DNA of 64,000 nucleotides from Lutjanus erythropterus (GCA_020091685.1 CM034607.1:33130852-33194851); one strand, 5' to 3'; shown: positions 21,411 through 33,566, numbered from the stretch's first letter. The notes: a model not told the origin generated them from the letters alone. Program-made: numbers and translations.

Positions 21411-21734
21411 AGAAATACTTGGTCCACTTTAAAAGATGATATCAAGTACAGTTCATTTGTACTCAGGTATGGTTCGCATCAGGTGTGAAAACCAACCATA
21501 CCAAAACAAGGACATGAACTAATATTGGGATCTTGCGATTGCCTGATGATGCAAGGTACAGAACAACATTACTGATGTATGAATGGATCTTTTCCACAGC
21601 AACCATTTCAACATGAAACAGCAGGGTGTTATGAAAGATACGAATCAAGGTTACAGTACATTCTAGTCAAACAGAGTCAGGGTGCTACGTCACTGAATGC
21701 AGGAAGAACAACAGATTTTGCAGAATTAGAACTC

Positions 21735-21865
21735 AGCTTTGAATTCAATTCATCAAGCTTTATTGGCATGATGTAACACTGCACATATTGCCAAAGCAAA
21801 GCATTTCTGAAAACTAAACACTTTGAAAACAGACTATAATAAATCACACTGCAAAACAAACTACA
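21735..21865 (-). repeat. Retroposon 3' tail in reverse
   Basis: gaattcaattcatcaagctt, tattggcatgatgtaacac and catattgccaaagcaaagca have the wording of a frequent teleost retroposon end. Its forward 3' tail is built of GAATT/GAATTGA units, so the element would run on the minus strand. Confidence 0.5.
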
Positions 21866-22493
21866 AACTAAACCAAACTAAAACAAAACAACTATCATTA
21901 AATACACCAATAACCAGCGTGTAATGTAACTGTGTGTGTTCATGTCATAGAAATAATTACTTTTTGTTTAAAATCATAAAAATTTGCTTTCTCGGTCCAT
22001 ATAGCAGCACTGAGGACGTTTACCATCATTTCTGCCTGGACAGCCACATAAAATGTGGTGAATTTCCCCTTTAATGATATTAATCAAGGCTGCTGTGCAT
22101 TTAGGTGCTCCAGTTCAACAGCCCTCATTATGTGCATGACTTACTGGAACACTTAAATGGAACTGAGCCATGTTTGATTGTATTAGTTCCACCTGTGCTT
22201 CTCCCGCTGTGCCGAGTCAAAATATCTGCCAGTGACGCAACATTTTTTTTTATCATAAAACTCCAGGCCATATGATGAAAATGACCATTATCCATTTTCC
22301 ACTGAAAGGTCACTCATCTGTCAGCGTGTAATGGAAGCGGCAGCATAACTCAAAACCATGTGTGCAGCTGGGTGTCAGGCTCTGAAGCCAATCATTCACT
22401 GGACACAGGCAGATAATTTTAACATCCCCACTCTTGTCACTTACAGGTAAATTACAAGGATGCTGTACATTTGGGTTTGTGTTTTAAGATAGT

Positions 22494-22496
<3 letters not shown>
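21866..22496. other. Non-coding, nothing recognised
   Basis: No gene or named repeat recognised. Confidence 0.45.

Positions 22497-22497
<1 letters not shown>

Positions 22498-22528
<31 letters not shown>
22498..22528 (+). repeat. TG microsatellite
   Basis: About 15 consecutive TG units. Confidence 0.95.
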
Positions 22529-22530
<2 letters not shown>

Positions 22531-23190
22531 TCCATCTCAGTTTGTGAATGAAAGATGTGCCAGGAAGTGAGCCAACTGAGGCCTTGACTGGGCGTGCAGG
22601 AACGTAAGGAGATGTAAACAGCACAAGTCAATGTATCATCCTCAAGTCACTGAGCTCGGCAAATGTCTTGCGCACACGCACGCACGCGCGCCTCTTAAAC
22701 ACTATCTACACACACGCGCTCCGTCTTCCCTTCCTCTCGCCTCCACTACCCTCCGTTACACAATCCCTCATTCAGTTCACTCTCTTTAATTAACCCCCCT
22801 CCTCCCCACATCCCCTCAGGCTCACACAAATGCACGCCAAGGCACCGAAATACACACATTTTCCTTACCAAATAGCACTTGCACTCATGCACACACACTC
22901 ACACATACACAAACGCACAGTACACTGCAAAATCTCACACATTTCTTTAGAAATTAGCATCACACTGCAAAAAGGGCAATTCCAAGTAAAAATATCTTAA
23001 TTAAGGGAGATTTAAATCTTATTTTTTCTCTCATCCAAGATAAATAATCATGTCAAGCATCTCAATTTTAAGGGAAATGGTCCTGATGTTTCTTAGTAAT
23101 ACATTCAATGTATTCACCAGATAGAAGACAAACAGAACATTGCTAAGAATTTTGTAGAATTGGTTGAAACTTCAAGGTTTGAATGAATTC
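22529..23190. other. Low-complexity and plain sequence
   Basis: CACG-rich patch near 22673-22690, pyrimidine-rich stretch to 22830 and scattered CA. From 22970 a cactgcaaaaaggg start with AT-rich body recalls the teleost 'ACTGCAAAAA' MITE class, but I cannot find the other end. Confidence 0.35.
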
Positions 23191-23194
23191 AGAA

Positions 23195-23460
23195 GTCTCG
23201 CAGCTTGAGGATACTTGTGTTTGGCTTTTCAGTCAGCAGCAGGGTGAACAGGCCATGGGCCGGGGTGGGTGTTGTCTATCAGCATCCTTTGGGCTCTGTG
23301 CAGGCACCTCACCTCCCAGGTATCACTGATGCTCGGGAGACAGGTACTGAGATGTTCTGAGCGGTTTTATTGACACGCTGCAGAGTCTTCCTGTCCTGGC
23401 AACCTGTGATCTTTCCGGTCAGAATGCTTTCTAAGAACTTGGCACAGGAACTATCCCCTG
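23195..23460 (+). repeat. Interspersed repeat fragment (GTGAACAGGCC...GGGGTGGGTG)
   Basis: Ordered blocks gcagcagggtgaacaggcc, ggggtgggtgttgtctatc, ggctctgtgcaggcacctc, gatgttctgagcggtttta, ctgcagagtcttcctgtcct and ccggtcagaatgctttct match a repeat that I recall in many fish genomes. I cannot name its parent element. Confidence 0.5.
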
Positions 23461-23889
23461 TTCGGTTTCCTTAAGAAATAGTTGTTTCTGAGTTTTCTTT
23501 ACTAGGGTGGAGATGTGTGATGTCGTGACAGATTCTCAGTGTGACTATGTTCAGATTTACAAAATATTTGTTTTTATCCCTAATTCTGAAAAGAGAAAAA
23601 TATTTCTACTAAGCTTTTTAGATACCTAATGTTAGTAAATATTCCTCTAATGGCAGCTGTTTTTCATTAGTGTTGACCATGCAAACACAGCCTGCCTCAT
23701 TCGTTTGCGTAGATCAGACCACCTGTTGATATGAAAGTCTTTCATAATGTTAAAAAGTTGGCGTGTTTCTCATTCCAGAATTGGAATGACTTCCAATTAT
23801 GGGGTTTGCATTTGTGCATGCATCTTGATCCCAAACTGTTGGCTCGTCGGTTTGTTCGCAGCGCACAGAGCTGACAGGCAAGAGATACT

Positions 23890-24062
23890 CTTGCATAGCC
23901 AGACCTCTCTCCATGGCACTCAATGCTGGAGAAAGATTTGGCTCAATGCATACACATTCTGCTACTGTTTGCATTTCTTTAAATCAATCACAAACGTCTT
24001 GGGTAGCGCCCAAACCCAGGATGTAGCGACGGTGCTGCTGCAAATAGTGTCGAGGGTGTAAA
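23890..24062 (+). repeat. Interspersed repeat copy (TTTGCATTTCTTTAAATCAA...CAAACGTCTTGGG)
   Basis: gccagacctctctccatgg, tttgcatttctttaaatc, aatcacaaacgtcttgggta and gatgtagcgacggtgctgct follow in the order of a common percomorph repeat. The open frames across it (104 plus, 74 minus) are not genes. Confidence 0.55.
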
Positions 24063-25039
24063 AACTCCAGCTGAGACACAAATTTGGATTGCGCTGTATA
24101 AATGTGCAAAGAATGCCTAAAAACCTGAGTTTGGCCTGATTCTGAATATCTAAAAAGAGTATGCTGTTTAGATTACCTGTATCAAATTCATAATATTGAG
24201 AATAATAGTGGAAAATGAACGTGCTTGTAAATGTAATCAGGGATGTTGATTCCCAGGAACCTAAAACTAATAACCTGCCTGTTCATTAAATCGCTCACAG
24301 TTCTGAGAAGAATTCTAATCAGGCAAAATAAGTGAAAACACCTGTTCAGGTGCGACATTGGTGTGTGTAGGATTCTTAAGAGCAGATGAGTTTTCAATTT
24401 CTAGATAGTCGATAGTTGAGACACTCTATGTGGTGCAGTATTTCAACAAAAAGACAGAATATGTCAGATTCCTGCACCAAGAAAAACTTAAAACTTAAAA
24501 AATCCGAATAATGAATGATAAACAAGTTGAAATTATCTTACTGCACAACATGGGGGATTTCCTGAAATGTAAGTTTCTGTAGAAGGTGCAGTACAGTATA
24601 AATTATACAGCAGACCCAGCAATAAGAAACACACAAGTATGGTGTGTACGTACACTGAAACATCCCCCTCTTTGCAGACTCACACAGACAATCCATAACT
24701 GTCACTCTCTCCCCAGATTGGCTCCTTTTTCCCAAACATCGCTTACTAATGTCACTGCTTTGAACCAGAAGGCTGCCTGACGTAATTCTCCGCCTCCCCC
24801 TCCTCTCAGATCACTCTCCTCTCTGATTCCTCAACCTCTCTCTTCTAGTTTTCCCTCTAATTTCATTTCCACATCCCTCCATCCCTGTTTCTTTTCAGCC
24901 TGTGTGGAGCCTTAAGAGTGAGGAAACAGATGGGGCAGAGGGATTAGGATGATGAAAACTGCTCATTTCAGGAATGAAGAGAGCTAACCCTCAACAGACG
25001 AGGAATAATACTCTGTAGATTTGGTTGAAATCTAACAAA
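24063..25039. other. Non-coding, nothing recognised
   Basis: Plain sequence, with a pyrimidine-rich stretch at 24790-24900. Confidence 0.45.
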
Positions 25040-25470
25040 AAACGGTTAACGTGTCCTGCGCCTGAGAGCGGGAGGGTGATTGAGAGAGGAAATCAGACTG
25101 ATGGCGAGCATGTGCACATGGCTACATTTTCATTCACGCCTTTCTGTCGGGAGAGGGAGCGAGCCAGAGATCCAGAGAGAAAGAAAGAGAGACACTGGAG
25201 TAATAAACTACAGTGAGTGCACCGTATAATGAGCAGAGCAGCAGGGGTAGAGGAGTGAGATACAGGAAATGGAGGGCAGGGAGGAAAAAGGGGAGAAAAG
25301 AGATATTAAGGCGATGGAGGGACAAAATAAATATTCCTGATATCTTTCGCTCAGGCTGCACCAGGCGGCGGGGCCCGGAATGAGCCGCGGAGCGACTCCT
25401 GGTTTGTGAAACGCCGGCACATTATTCAGGCAGATATTAAAGGGCTCACACAGCCGTCGGCCATGATGGG
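25040..25470. promoter_or_regulatory. Possible conserved non-coding island
   Basis: A purine-rich tract (25150-25330) is followed by a GC-rich stretch (25360-25415) that lacks repeat signatures and stands out from its AT-rich surroundings. Regulatory function is inferred only from composition. Confidence 0.22.
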
Positions 25471-25839
25471 AGGTGTGATGTGCGTTTGAGAGTGTGTGGA
25501 AGCAGGGGAGTTGTCATTCCTTCGCACTGGAAAACACTGTTGACTGTTTCGCTAAATAGAAGCAATTTCAGAACAGAACATTTCATCCATAATGTTGAAG
25601 TATCAGTTATTGCAGGCATGTTGCTTTGTGATTATACTGCAGGAACACTGAGTCTCATTCTACATTAGGCAGCAAATAAGTATGGAAACAGCTCTGGAGA
25701 CATCAGCATACCCATGCCCCTGCTCCCTTTTCTTTTCATCATACATCGTTTGCTTCCTAATGAGAGTCTTGTAGAGTCGAACGCCCCTCCCTTCATGTTT
25801 GAGCTGCACAACAGTTGATCTCATTGTAAATATTGCAAT

Positions 25840-25965
25840 GCAAAATGCGTATAAGCCAACTTGTGCCTGAATGAGATACCAATCATCGCTGCCAACAGTG
25901 TGCGGTCGGCCGTCATCACAAAAGCAAGTTAATTAGCCAGAATGACGATGATTAATGAATCGCCA
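25840..25965. promoter_or_regulatory. Possible conserved non-coding island with homeobox-like cores
   Basis: Contains agttaattagccag and gatgattaatgaatcg, i.e. TAATTA/ATTAATGA homeobox-type cores, in non-repetitive sequence. Conservation is not shown. Confidence 0.22.
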
Positions 25966-28300
25966 GTGTGGGCTTTCACAACCTGACCTTTTTATGTTCA
26001 GTTAGTTTCTATTTCTGTTTAAAAAAAATACATTGGACCACCAGTTCCCACCATCCCTGCTGCAGTCACAGAGGACCTGCAGACATCTCGTGCAGCGGTG
26101 TAAATATTTCACTCTGTGCCCACTTTTACTGCACAGTAATTCTGTTGACCCTTCAAACCGCAGAGGTGCAGTAAATAATGAAAAACAAGCAGCGTGACTA
26201 TCTTTGTAATCTTTGTTTACACCATGGCCACAGAGGATACTCGTTTCTGTTTCGCTGCCAGGTGTCCACGAGAACCATGCATCAGGACACGTCGAACATT
26301 TTCAAAATCATTTTAAATCATTAAACTGCATGTAACCATAGCAACAGTGCTGATGCTTCACACAAAGTTAACTGGGGAAACTAACCCTGCTGTGGTTCAA
26401 ACTGACAAAATTCACATTTTTAAACATTTGATAATGAAGTCACAATCATTTTTTCTTTTGATAAATGGCCTTGAGTACAATAATGTCCTATGAGCTTTCA
26501 GGAAATCACAGACTCTCTTGAGGAAACTCCACTCTGCTTTTACCTGCATGTTCATTATTGTCTTATTTCAGGACTTATCATGTGTACATACATGGCAAAC
26601 AGCTCCACCAACTGCAAACACCTGGCTGTCACCTGATCAATGAGCTGAGAGCCTCAGATTGGCTCTTAGTTTTGATGACAAACACATGTTGCATAAAACC
26701 CAAATCTTCTGTGTAATTGTAATATTTAATGCTAGATATATTAGTCTAGAATGCACCTCTTGGTTTGCAGACTACAGGCAGCCTACAAGTGATCAAACAG
26801 GATGTTAGTGCCACTTCCTGTTGACTTTTGTTGGGTCAAAAAAGCCTGTGTCACCAAAGGTTGATGTGGGGCTCTAGAAACCAAACAGGATAAGAAAATA
26901 TCACCAAAGTCCTTCATAGACAATTCATCATAAATATGAAAATACCCCCACTGTAAAAGTTTAATTATTGTATTTCATTGTCACATATCATAAATCTTAT
27001 TGATGTCCATCTGCAGCATGTCAGTGGCTGTTGGCTCAAAAAAAGGAAGTAGGTCATCTAATCAATGCAGCAGCGTCCCTCAGGCCGATGAAAGCATGAT
27101 AGATGTACCTGCCAAAATGCTGAAAATCCCAACATAAAGGGTTTTAGTAGGACGCTGGGTGAACACGAGCCACCCATATGGCTTCAGCGAGTCCTGACAG
27201 ACGACATCAAGTCACTCTCCGGTGGTTGCCCTCAAAGCAAAAGAGGGCAGAGTGAGAAGGCTTTAATTCTCTTCAGGGAACCTGAGATATCACACAGAAC
27301 ACTGAATTAAACATGACAGGGACCCTATTTCCAGATAAAAAAAAATCACCCTTTATTGATTGTCTACTAAAGAAGATTTTTTTATGTTGATGAATTCTTT
27401 GAGATTATAATAATCCAGATTTATCGATTCTTTGACTCCGCTGATAAAGTCTGTTCATTTTTAGCAGTGGGGAAAATGGGTATTTTGTTCCAGCTGCTCC
27501 TGACAAAAAGTTTGGCACAAGAACAACAGACTTTTAATGTCAGGACTCTCTCTTCATCCTGTTTTATGTTGGGGTTTTTTGAGGTAGTATCAAGGGCGAA
27601 GATCTCATCACAATTTAGAGGTGGGGCAGCTGGACTTTTGATTCTCGTTTGTGCTTATTATGTCACCTTGTACTGCAAGCCAGATGAAGTAGAAAAAAGG
27701 GTCTGTTTCAGCCCTTCCTCCATTTTCTTAAACCAAACTCCATTCTAAAAGTAGATGTTTTATGATAGGACCATATTTTTCACAGTAACAGCTTGACCTG
27801 CACCGTCACCGAGACTCAGGCTTCACTCTACAAGCACAGTCGGCACACATGTCAGTTACTCATTTACTCAGTAACATCAGTAATTAACCTGTGATGGTAG
27901 GTCTTCATGCTTAAAATTGGGTATACAGTGAACTATTTTGGGTTGTCACAGACAAAAGATGACTAAAATGAAAGAAAAGTGGCCCCATCTTTGGTCGGTG
28001 ATCCTACGCTGCACTGTCAGAGAAATTAAAAGACATCCGTCCTCACAATTATGCAGCCCAAGATAGTCCAGGACAACAGTCTGACAGTTAGGATAACAGT
28101 ATGACTGTGCTGCTATGACCTGCATCTACTAACCAACCAATAGGCATGAACTTACGTTATACTTTAGCATAGCTAGCACACTGCAAATACTTCTTCATGG
28201 AGCATGCTGATGACATTTTCTTGTATACTGGCTTGTGTTGTAACCTAAGATTCAGAAGGTGTTATCATTGTACAGTCTACATACATCAATCTTGATGTCG
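25966..28300. other. Non-coding, nothing recognised
   Basis: Long plain stretch. A plus frame of 93 codons at 27467-27748 has no recognisable family, no paired splice sites and no neighbours of the same kind. Confidence 0.4.
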
Positions 28301-29394
28301 TACCCAAGTTTGGCGCTATGCATATCATTAGCGGTGATGCCCAGCCCACAGGAGCAGGCAGATTACTGTGATGAGCTAGCAAAACAGGGGGTGGAGGGAT
28401 AATTTGCATATTCATGAATCCTTTAATGCTAAATGAAAGTAAGGTGTAAAGCTAGATGTAAGCCATTTTAAGTACTTGGACTTATTTTGTGAAAAAAAAA
28501 ACTCTTCTTGCAGAGTATTTTATATTGTTTAAAACATGACTGGAGGTGGGCTTTAATATAAAGTCTCAAGCTGAACTGAGTGTACTGAGTCATCAGCGTC
28601 ACTGATCAAATCAGTGGGTATTTGTTCTCCTCACTGGTGACTAAAAGTCTCGTCATCAGCTCAGCTGTGACATACTGAGTGTTACTTCTGGGTTAAAAGC
28701 TTCCTGAAAAACTGCATAAGTCATAAGCACAAACGTAATGTGATCACTGTCACAGGTGGGTGGTGCTCAGCTTTTGAAACCAACTTAAATCTTTAACAGT
28801 AAAATGTTTTGATTTAGTGAACCATCAGCTGATTCAGGTCCATGTCTGTGTATTTATTGGATAACCAGTTCTTTGAAACCAGCTATATAATTCCAGGTGG
28901 TTCACCATCTGGCACTCATCCAGAAAGTCATAAAAAAGTGATTGGTTTGAGTTCTCTCTGGATTCAGAAGCATTTTGAAGGGTTTTAACTTGTTCTTTAA
29001 CCTAAGTAACAGAACTAATATGGACCTGGTTTTGCAATGAACTGAACAGAGTAGTAGAATAGAAACAGCAAACTTACTTCAGACAATCAGAAGCAGTGTT
29101 TTAATGTCATGTTATCATGAATGATGACACAGTCACTTTCTGACATGTGAGCTGATGAATGTGTTTGAAAAGCTTAACTCAAAAAAATAAGCAATCTACA
29201 CTTCGAGCCACAATAAACCAAATTATTCCAAACATTTACCACCAAGTTTGATTCAAATCGTTTAGAAGGAGAACTGTAATTTCCACTTCTGATGGATACA
29301 TCTTTGGCGTCACAGGTGTCTCACAGCATGAAGTGACACAAGAAGAAATGAAGAAGAAGCTAAATGTAAACCTTCACTTTAGATTTACATTTCT
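28301..29394. other. Mostly plain, possible old repeat near 28390
   Basis: An octamer-like ataatttgcatattcatga at 28400-28418 has the wording of a fish repeat that I only vaguely recall. Otherwise nothing recognised. Confidence 0.3.
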
Positions 29395-29797
29395 TTAAAG
29401 GACCAGTGTGTAGTTTTTCCATGTTTCCTAGCCCTGCTCTATATGAAAAGTGCCCTGAGATAACTATATTGTGCATAGTGATATACGAATGAAATTGACT
29501 TGAATTTAAATTTGAGCTTTCCCTGTCCAACTGTGCAGGACAACCATCCGTGGCCACAAAACACAAAAGCTTGGTTTGTCCATTCTGTGTTACTGTAGAA
29601 ACATGATGGTGCAACATGGCAGCTGCCATGATAGAGGATCCAAACCCTCTGTAGATATCAACAGCTCATTCCAAGGTAAAGAAAGCACAATATTTCTTAT
29701 TTTCATGTAATTTTGAACAAATGGAAACTGGGCATTGCATCCTTTTCTCTCATAGTCAGCCAATAGATCCCCATAAGTCTGACACACTGGTCCTTAA
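29395..29797. mobile_element. TTAA-ended MITE, shorter copy with nested insertion
   Basis: The ends TTAAAGGACCAGTGTGTA and GACACACTGGTCCTTAA form a clear terminal inverted repeat beginning with TTAA. The body contains the blocks tttgtccattctgtgttact, gatggtgcaacatggc and ctgtagatatcaacagctca, shared in diverged form with 13001-13755. TTAA ends fit piggyBac-type mobilisation. No transposase frame is present, and the 89-codon minus frame is incidental. Confidence 0.75.
29439..29513 (+). repeat. Retroposon tail nested in the TTAA MITE
   Basis: atatgaaaagtgccctgaga, taactatattgtgcatag, tgatatacgaatgaaat and tgacttgaatttaaattt match the 3' end of a common teleost retroposon, whose typical wording is 'GCGCCTTGAGA ... 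TATATAAATAAAATTGACTTGAATT'. The segment interrupts the MITE interior, so it inserted later. Confidence 0.55.
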
Positions 29798-30029
29798 AAA
29801 TAAACAAGCTTGATTCAAAACTTTTAGAAGAATTATCATTTCCACTAGTGATAGACACAGATGGAATGAAAGAGCTTGACAGAAACCTTAAATTTTACAT
29901 GTCTTGAAAGGTAAATTCTGGTGTTTAAACCTGATTATTTTGGGGGTCTACATAACTACAAAGGGTTTTGGACTCATACAGTAGATCACCTCAGCTGGCA
30001 ACCGTGAAGTGGGCAAATAGCATCAAAGC

Positions 30030-30310
30030 TTTTTTTTTTTTTTTTTCACTGACAGACTCAGGTTATTATTCTAAATGTCTGGAAACATTATAGAAAGGAT
30101 CCCTGCAGAGACAGACCTTTTATGACAGCCCTTTACGGCGGGGAACACTCTTTTCAAAGCCACCAGACTACTTTGATAAAAACAGTCACTTAGACTTGCA
30201 GAACACAAGATTTGCTGGTTTACTGCTGCTGCTGTCAATCAGTTAGTTTGTTAGCTATAGTCACCTATTAGTCATTTAGAGCCCAAAATATGTAAAAAAA
30301 ATATGGCCTA
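30030..30310. repeat. T-tract plus dispersed repeat related to family B
   Basis: A run of 17 T (30030-30046) is followed by tctggaaacattatagaaag, gatccctgcagagacagacc, caaagccaccagactac, gcagaacacaagatttgctg and gtttactgctgctgctgtc. The last two phrases parallel cagaacacaagagttgctgg and tctaccgctgccacgatc at 33.65 kb. Confidence 0.5.
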
Positions 30311-31589
30311 AGTTTACTGTAAAAATGCTGTAATCACCCTAAGAGAGTTAAAATATTTAAATATATATATAGGAAAAAGAAAACTCAGAAGTGGATGAGG
30401 CATGTGGAGGAAAAGTGGGTACCAAAGAAAAACACCTTTATCACTTCACTGCTCCTGGAAAGCATTTAATGTGTCCTTTAAAGCAATGTCAGCAGTGGAA
30501 ATCGACTGTGGATCTATGACCTTCCTTTCCAATTTGCCAACCTACCACACATGCTGATTCACTCCACCATTCTACCTTCCCTGCCGCTCTGCAGCGCGCC
30601 GCAAAAAACAAAAAAAACAAAAAGAAAACAAAAACAGCCAACAGTTACTCGTCTCCTGCTGGCTGTCAACTGCTATCCATCGCGCCTTTACTGTGAGGTT
30701 TCCCCCTGACTTGCTGGCATGATGAGACACTGCAAGCGAGTGTGAGTGTGTTTGCGAGAAAGTGCATCCTTGCTCCCAGGCTGGTGTGTGTGTGTGTAAG
30801 TGTGAAGTTTCTGCATTAGGCTGTGGGTTGTGTTTCTCTGTGAGAGCCGAGATCAGCGCCTGCAGTGAATCCTGTGTGCACGATCTGCGCTCGTGACTTC
30901 TTCTTGAGCTTCTTGAGTTTTGACTGGAACGAGTTCGCAGCAGCTGATCGGGGAGCTGACTGCCAGCCCCACAGGGCTGCTGTGCACAGGTCAGGAGCTG
31001 TACTGCAAACATGCAGCCACACAAAGACACACATTTGCATTGTTGCACTTGTTAAGGATGTAATTAACTGCATTCATTGTCTAACCTGTGACCACAAAGA
31101 CTGCAGTCCCATATTTACCATTAATTCCTGATTATAATATTTGAATAAGGCTTAAATCCCCTTAACTGGATTAAAACAGAGGTGCTTTGTTTGCCTAAGA
31201 GCAGCTCTGCAGAAAAAAAGCAAGTCAGTGAAGTAAGCATAAAACCGTCTAGTCCTATAAAAGCAGAGGCTAAATCCATCATTCCTTAGTGCACCATCTA
31301 GTGGGCCACCAAGTCGGGCTGGGCAATATGACTTTGTGTCCACCAGCAGAAATTTGGCAATATCGTTTCCACCACATGAGCTATTCTCTGTTTATTCATC
31401 TGCCTCGTAAGGTAACATGATTTGGGCAGCAGAATATTCTCATGACAGAGCAACAGTTGTTGGCGGTAATGCACATCTAATAGAGGCAGAGATTTACACA
31501 TACATGTATTTACAAGTACAAGACAAGAACACAAGTAAAATGAACTGATCAGGGGGATACATTTAAAATACAATTAGAAGACAAAAGTT
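30311..31589. other. Non-coding, no gene accepted
   Basis: A minus frame of 158 codons (30572-31048) is the longest in the window after the grin2 frame. It is rich in Ser/His/Cys, runs through GT-rich and A-rich tracts, and overlaps other frames, so I do not treat it as a gene. The segment 30840-31010 is GC-richer and could be a conserved island. Confidence 0.4.
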
Positions 31590-32268
31590 GGATTTGGGAT
31601 GCAATTTGAAATAGCATTGCTGATGCATCAGAAAAACCCAAACCATCAGTCTGTACATTTGAAATTTTGTCATAGAGCATATCTAACACTGAGAATTAGT
31701 TATCAAATGCGACTGGTCCCTGACCCATATTGCTCTTTCTGCTCCCACAGAACTGTTGGTTCCTTCATTCATGTTGTATGGGAATGTCCGGGGATTGTAG
31801 ATTTTTGGGGGAAAGGTTGTTGATACCCTTGCAGGACTAATCGTGGTACTATCACCAATGGACCCTGCTGTACATCTTCTAAATGACCATTCCCACCTTT
31901 CCCTTAAGGAAAAAACACACAGTCTGGCTGGTGGGCCTAACTGCGACAAGAAAATTGTAGTCAGCACTGGAAACCTACTCACAATATTTCAAATATTGAT
32001 GGGCTCCAGAGCTTTGTGGACATTTCTTACCTGGAACTATCATCAGCAACAATTAATGATCCAGGACCAAACACAATCTTAATGTGGACTAATCTGATGC
32101 CCGACTTGAAAGATCTTCTGTCTAAGTAGGACGGCTCTATCCATCATCTATCCTGTTGGTTGGTGGAGGGGAGGTAGGTGGAGAAGGGGCGGGAGGGGAT
32201 AGGGAAGGGGGTCAAGGGTTGGGGAAGGAATAAATGAAAAGTAAGGAAAGGAATGATAAAAAAAAAAA
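31590..32268 (+). mobile_element. 5'-truncated L1/Tx1-type LINE, 3' end
   Basis: The frame from 31599 reads as the C-terminal tail of a LINE ORF2: a FCHRAYLTLRISYQM-like segment and a cysteine/histidine knuckle DPYCSFC...GSFIHVVWECPGI.DFW. This matches the CxxC...H...WxCP pattern that follows the reverse transcriptase in L1-like elements. A second piece from 31843 (DPAVHLLNDHSHLSLKEK) continues in the usual order after a frame break. A purine-rich 3' UTR and an A-run at 32258-32268 close the element. Everything upstream of the tail is missing, and stops and shifts make this a dead copy. Confidence 0.75.
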
Positions 32269-32295
32269 GTACATTTTGAAACATGGGTAAAACTT

Positions 32296-32468
32296 CAAGT
32301 TTTGATGAAATCTTTGGATGAAAAGGGTTTTTAATCAAACCCTTAGTCTTAAAAAGAACCCTTCATGAACCTTTTCTTTGAAAAGGGAGTTTTTCAAAGG
32401 CAAATGGCTCTGTGTAAAACCCCAGCCCTTCAGGAAGAACCATTTCGGAACCCTTATTCTTAAGAGCT
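32296..32468 (-). mobile_element. Fragment of the same MITE family as 15660-16516
   Basis: Read on the minus strand it begins ctcttaagaataagggttcc and goes on with gttcttcctgaagggctg, catttgcctttgaaaaac, gggttctttttaagac and ttttcatccaaagattt. This is the same order as the left ~165 bases of the expanded element at 15.66 kb. It lacks the tandem array and the other end. Confidence 0.65.
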
Positions 32469-32549
32469 CATGTGTGAAAGGGTACAATCGGCCCGACCTG
32501 ATTCTCAGAATGTACAGTGATGCATATGTTGGTGCATATGTGAAAACGG

Positions 32550-32675
32550 CTTCAGTCAGACCCATTCAGCATAGAGGCATAGCAATGTGTGTCCTTCCCA
32601 GTTCCACACTCGCTTCGAAATATGGTCAGTTTGGTTCCAAAAGAACAAGATGGTGAAGGCCACAGTGCCAAGCTC
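32550..32675 (-). repeat. Dispersed repeat family E, partial copy
   Basis: On the minus strand it reads ggcactgtggccttcaccat, ttcttttggaaccaaactg, accatatttcgaagcgag and acattgctatgcctctatg. This mirrors the plus-strand copy at 41069 onward (ggcattgtggccatcaccat, accatatttggacaagag, gcattgctatgcctctgt). Confidence 0.7.
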
Positions 32676-32690
32676 AACTCTCTTTCCACA

Positions 32691-33566
32691 AGTGGTCTAT
32701 GAATCGTTCTTTGTCTGCTCTTCTCCCTGGAATAATTTGTCCTGGGAGAGTCCTCAGAGCAGCTGATGCTGAAGGCCACACAGCGTTTTGGGTCAGAAAG
32801 GCATGTAAACCTTTCCACAGTGATAAGGAGTCCTCTAATCCCCTACCCTCTTAACAATATGTTGAAGAAAAACTCTGCCCCTACAGAATGCGTTCAGGGA
32901 AGCCGATGAAGGTTCAGAATACCGCCTGCAGGTGTTCTGGGCTCATCCAAACAAGAGGAGCCACTCTGTGAGACCCAGAACATGCTGCTGGACCCCTGAG
33001 CTACTTTGTAGGCAAATCAGTGATTCAACAAGCCCTGACCATCACCTGGTGAAGAAAATGGCCCTGATACATGTCTACAGGAGTGACCTGCAGCACCGTG
33101 GGTAAAACTACAGGGACAACCGCAACAGCAGCTCTTTTTCAACAACAGTACATTAACTGGAAGATATACATGAAAATGGTCTTTGTGACTGGACAAAATA
33201 CTGCAATATGTTGTGCAATTTATCAGCTGAATGTGCACATTTGGGGTTCTTTGATCTGGGATTGACTTTCAGGGTTCCAGGGATTTTATTGGAGTCACAC
33301 AGTGACAAACTTCTTGTCAAAATGGATTTCTCTCAGGGAAGCATTGAAAGAAAGAATAATGTTAAAAGAAAACCTTCACTAATAGTTATTTAATCTTAAT
33401 GTATACTGTGCAGAGTAGATTGGTTTAACAAAAATGATCCTTTACAACAACACACAAAGCCAAACAAGACAGAGCCTTTAATAGAGCACTGTAATGAGCA
33501 GTATAAAAGTTAAGGGCTTAATTACAGATTATAGGCAGTTAGAGGACAATTATTGAGAACAGTTTT
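32691..33566. other. Non-coding, nothing recognised
   Basis: No named feature. Confidence 0.45.

Noticed and set aside
30572-31048. 158-codon minus-strand open frame
   Set aside because: Composition is Ser/His/Cys/Arg-rich from GT-rich and A-rich tracts. There is no domain, overlapping frames exist on both strands, and there is no splice logic.
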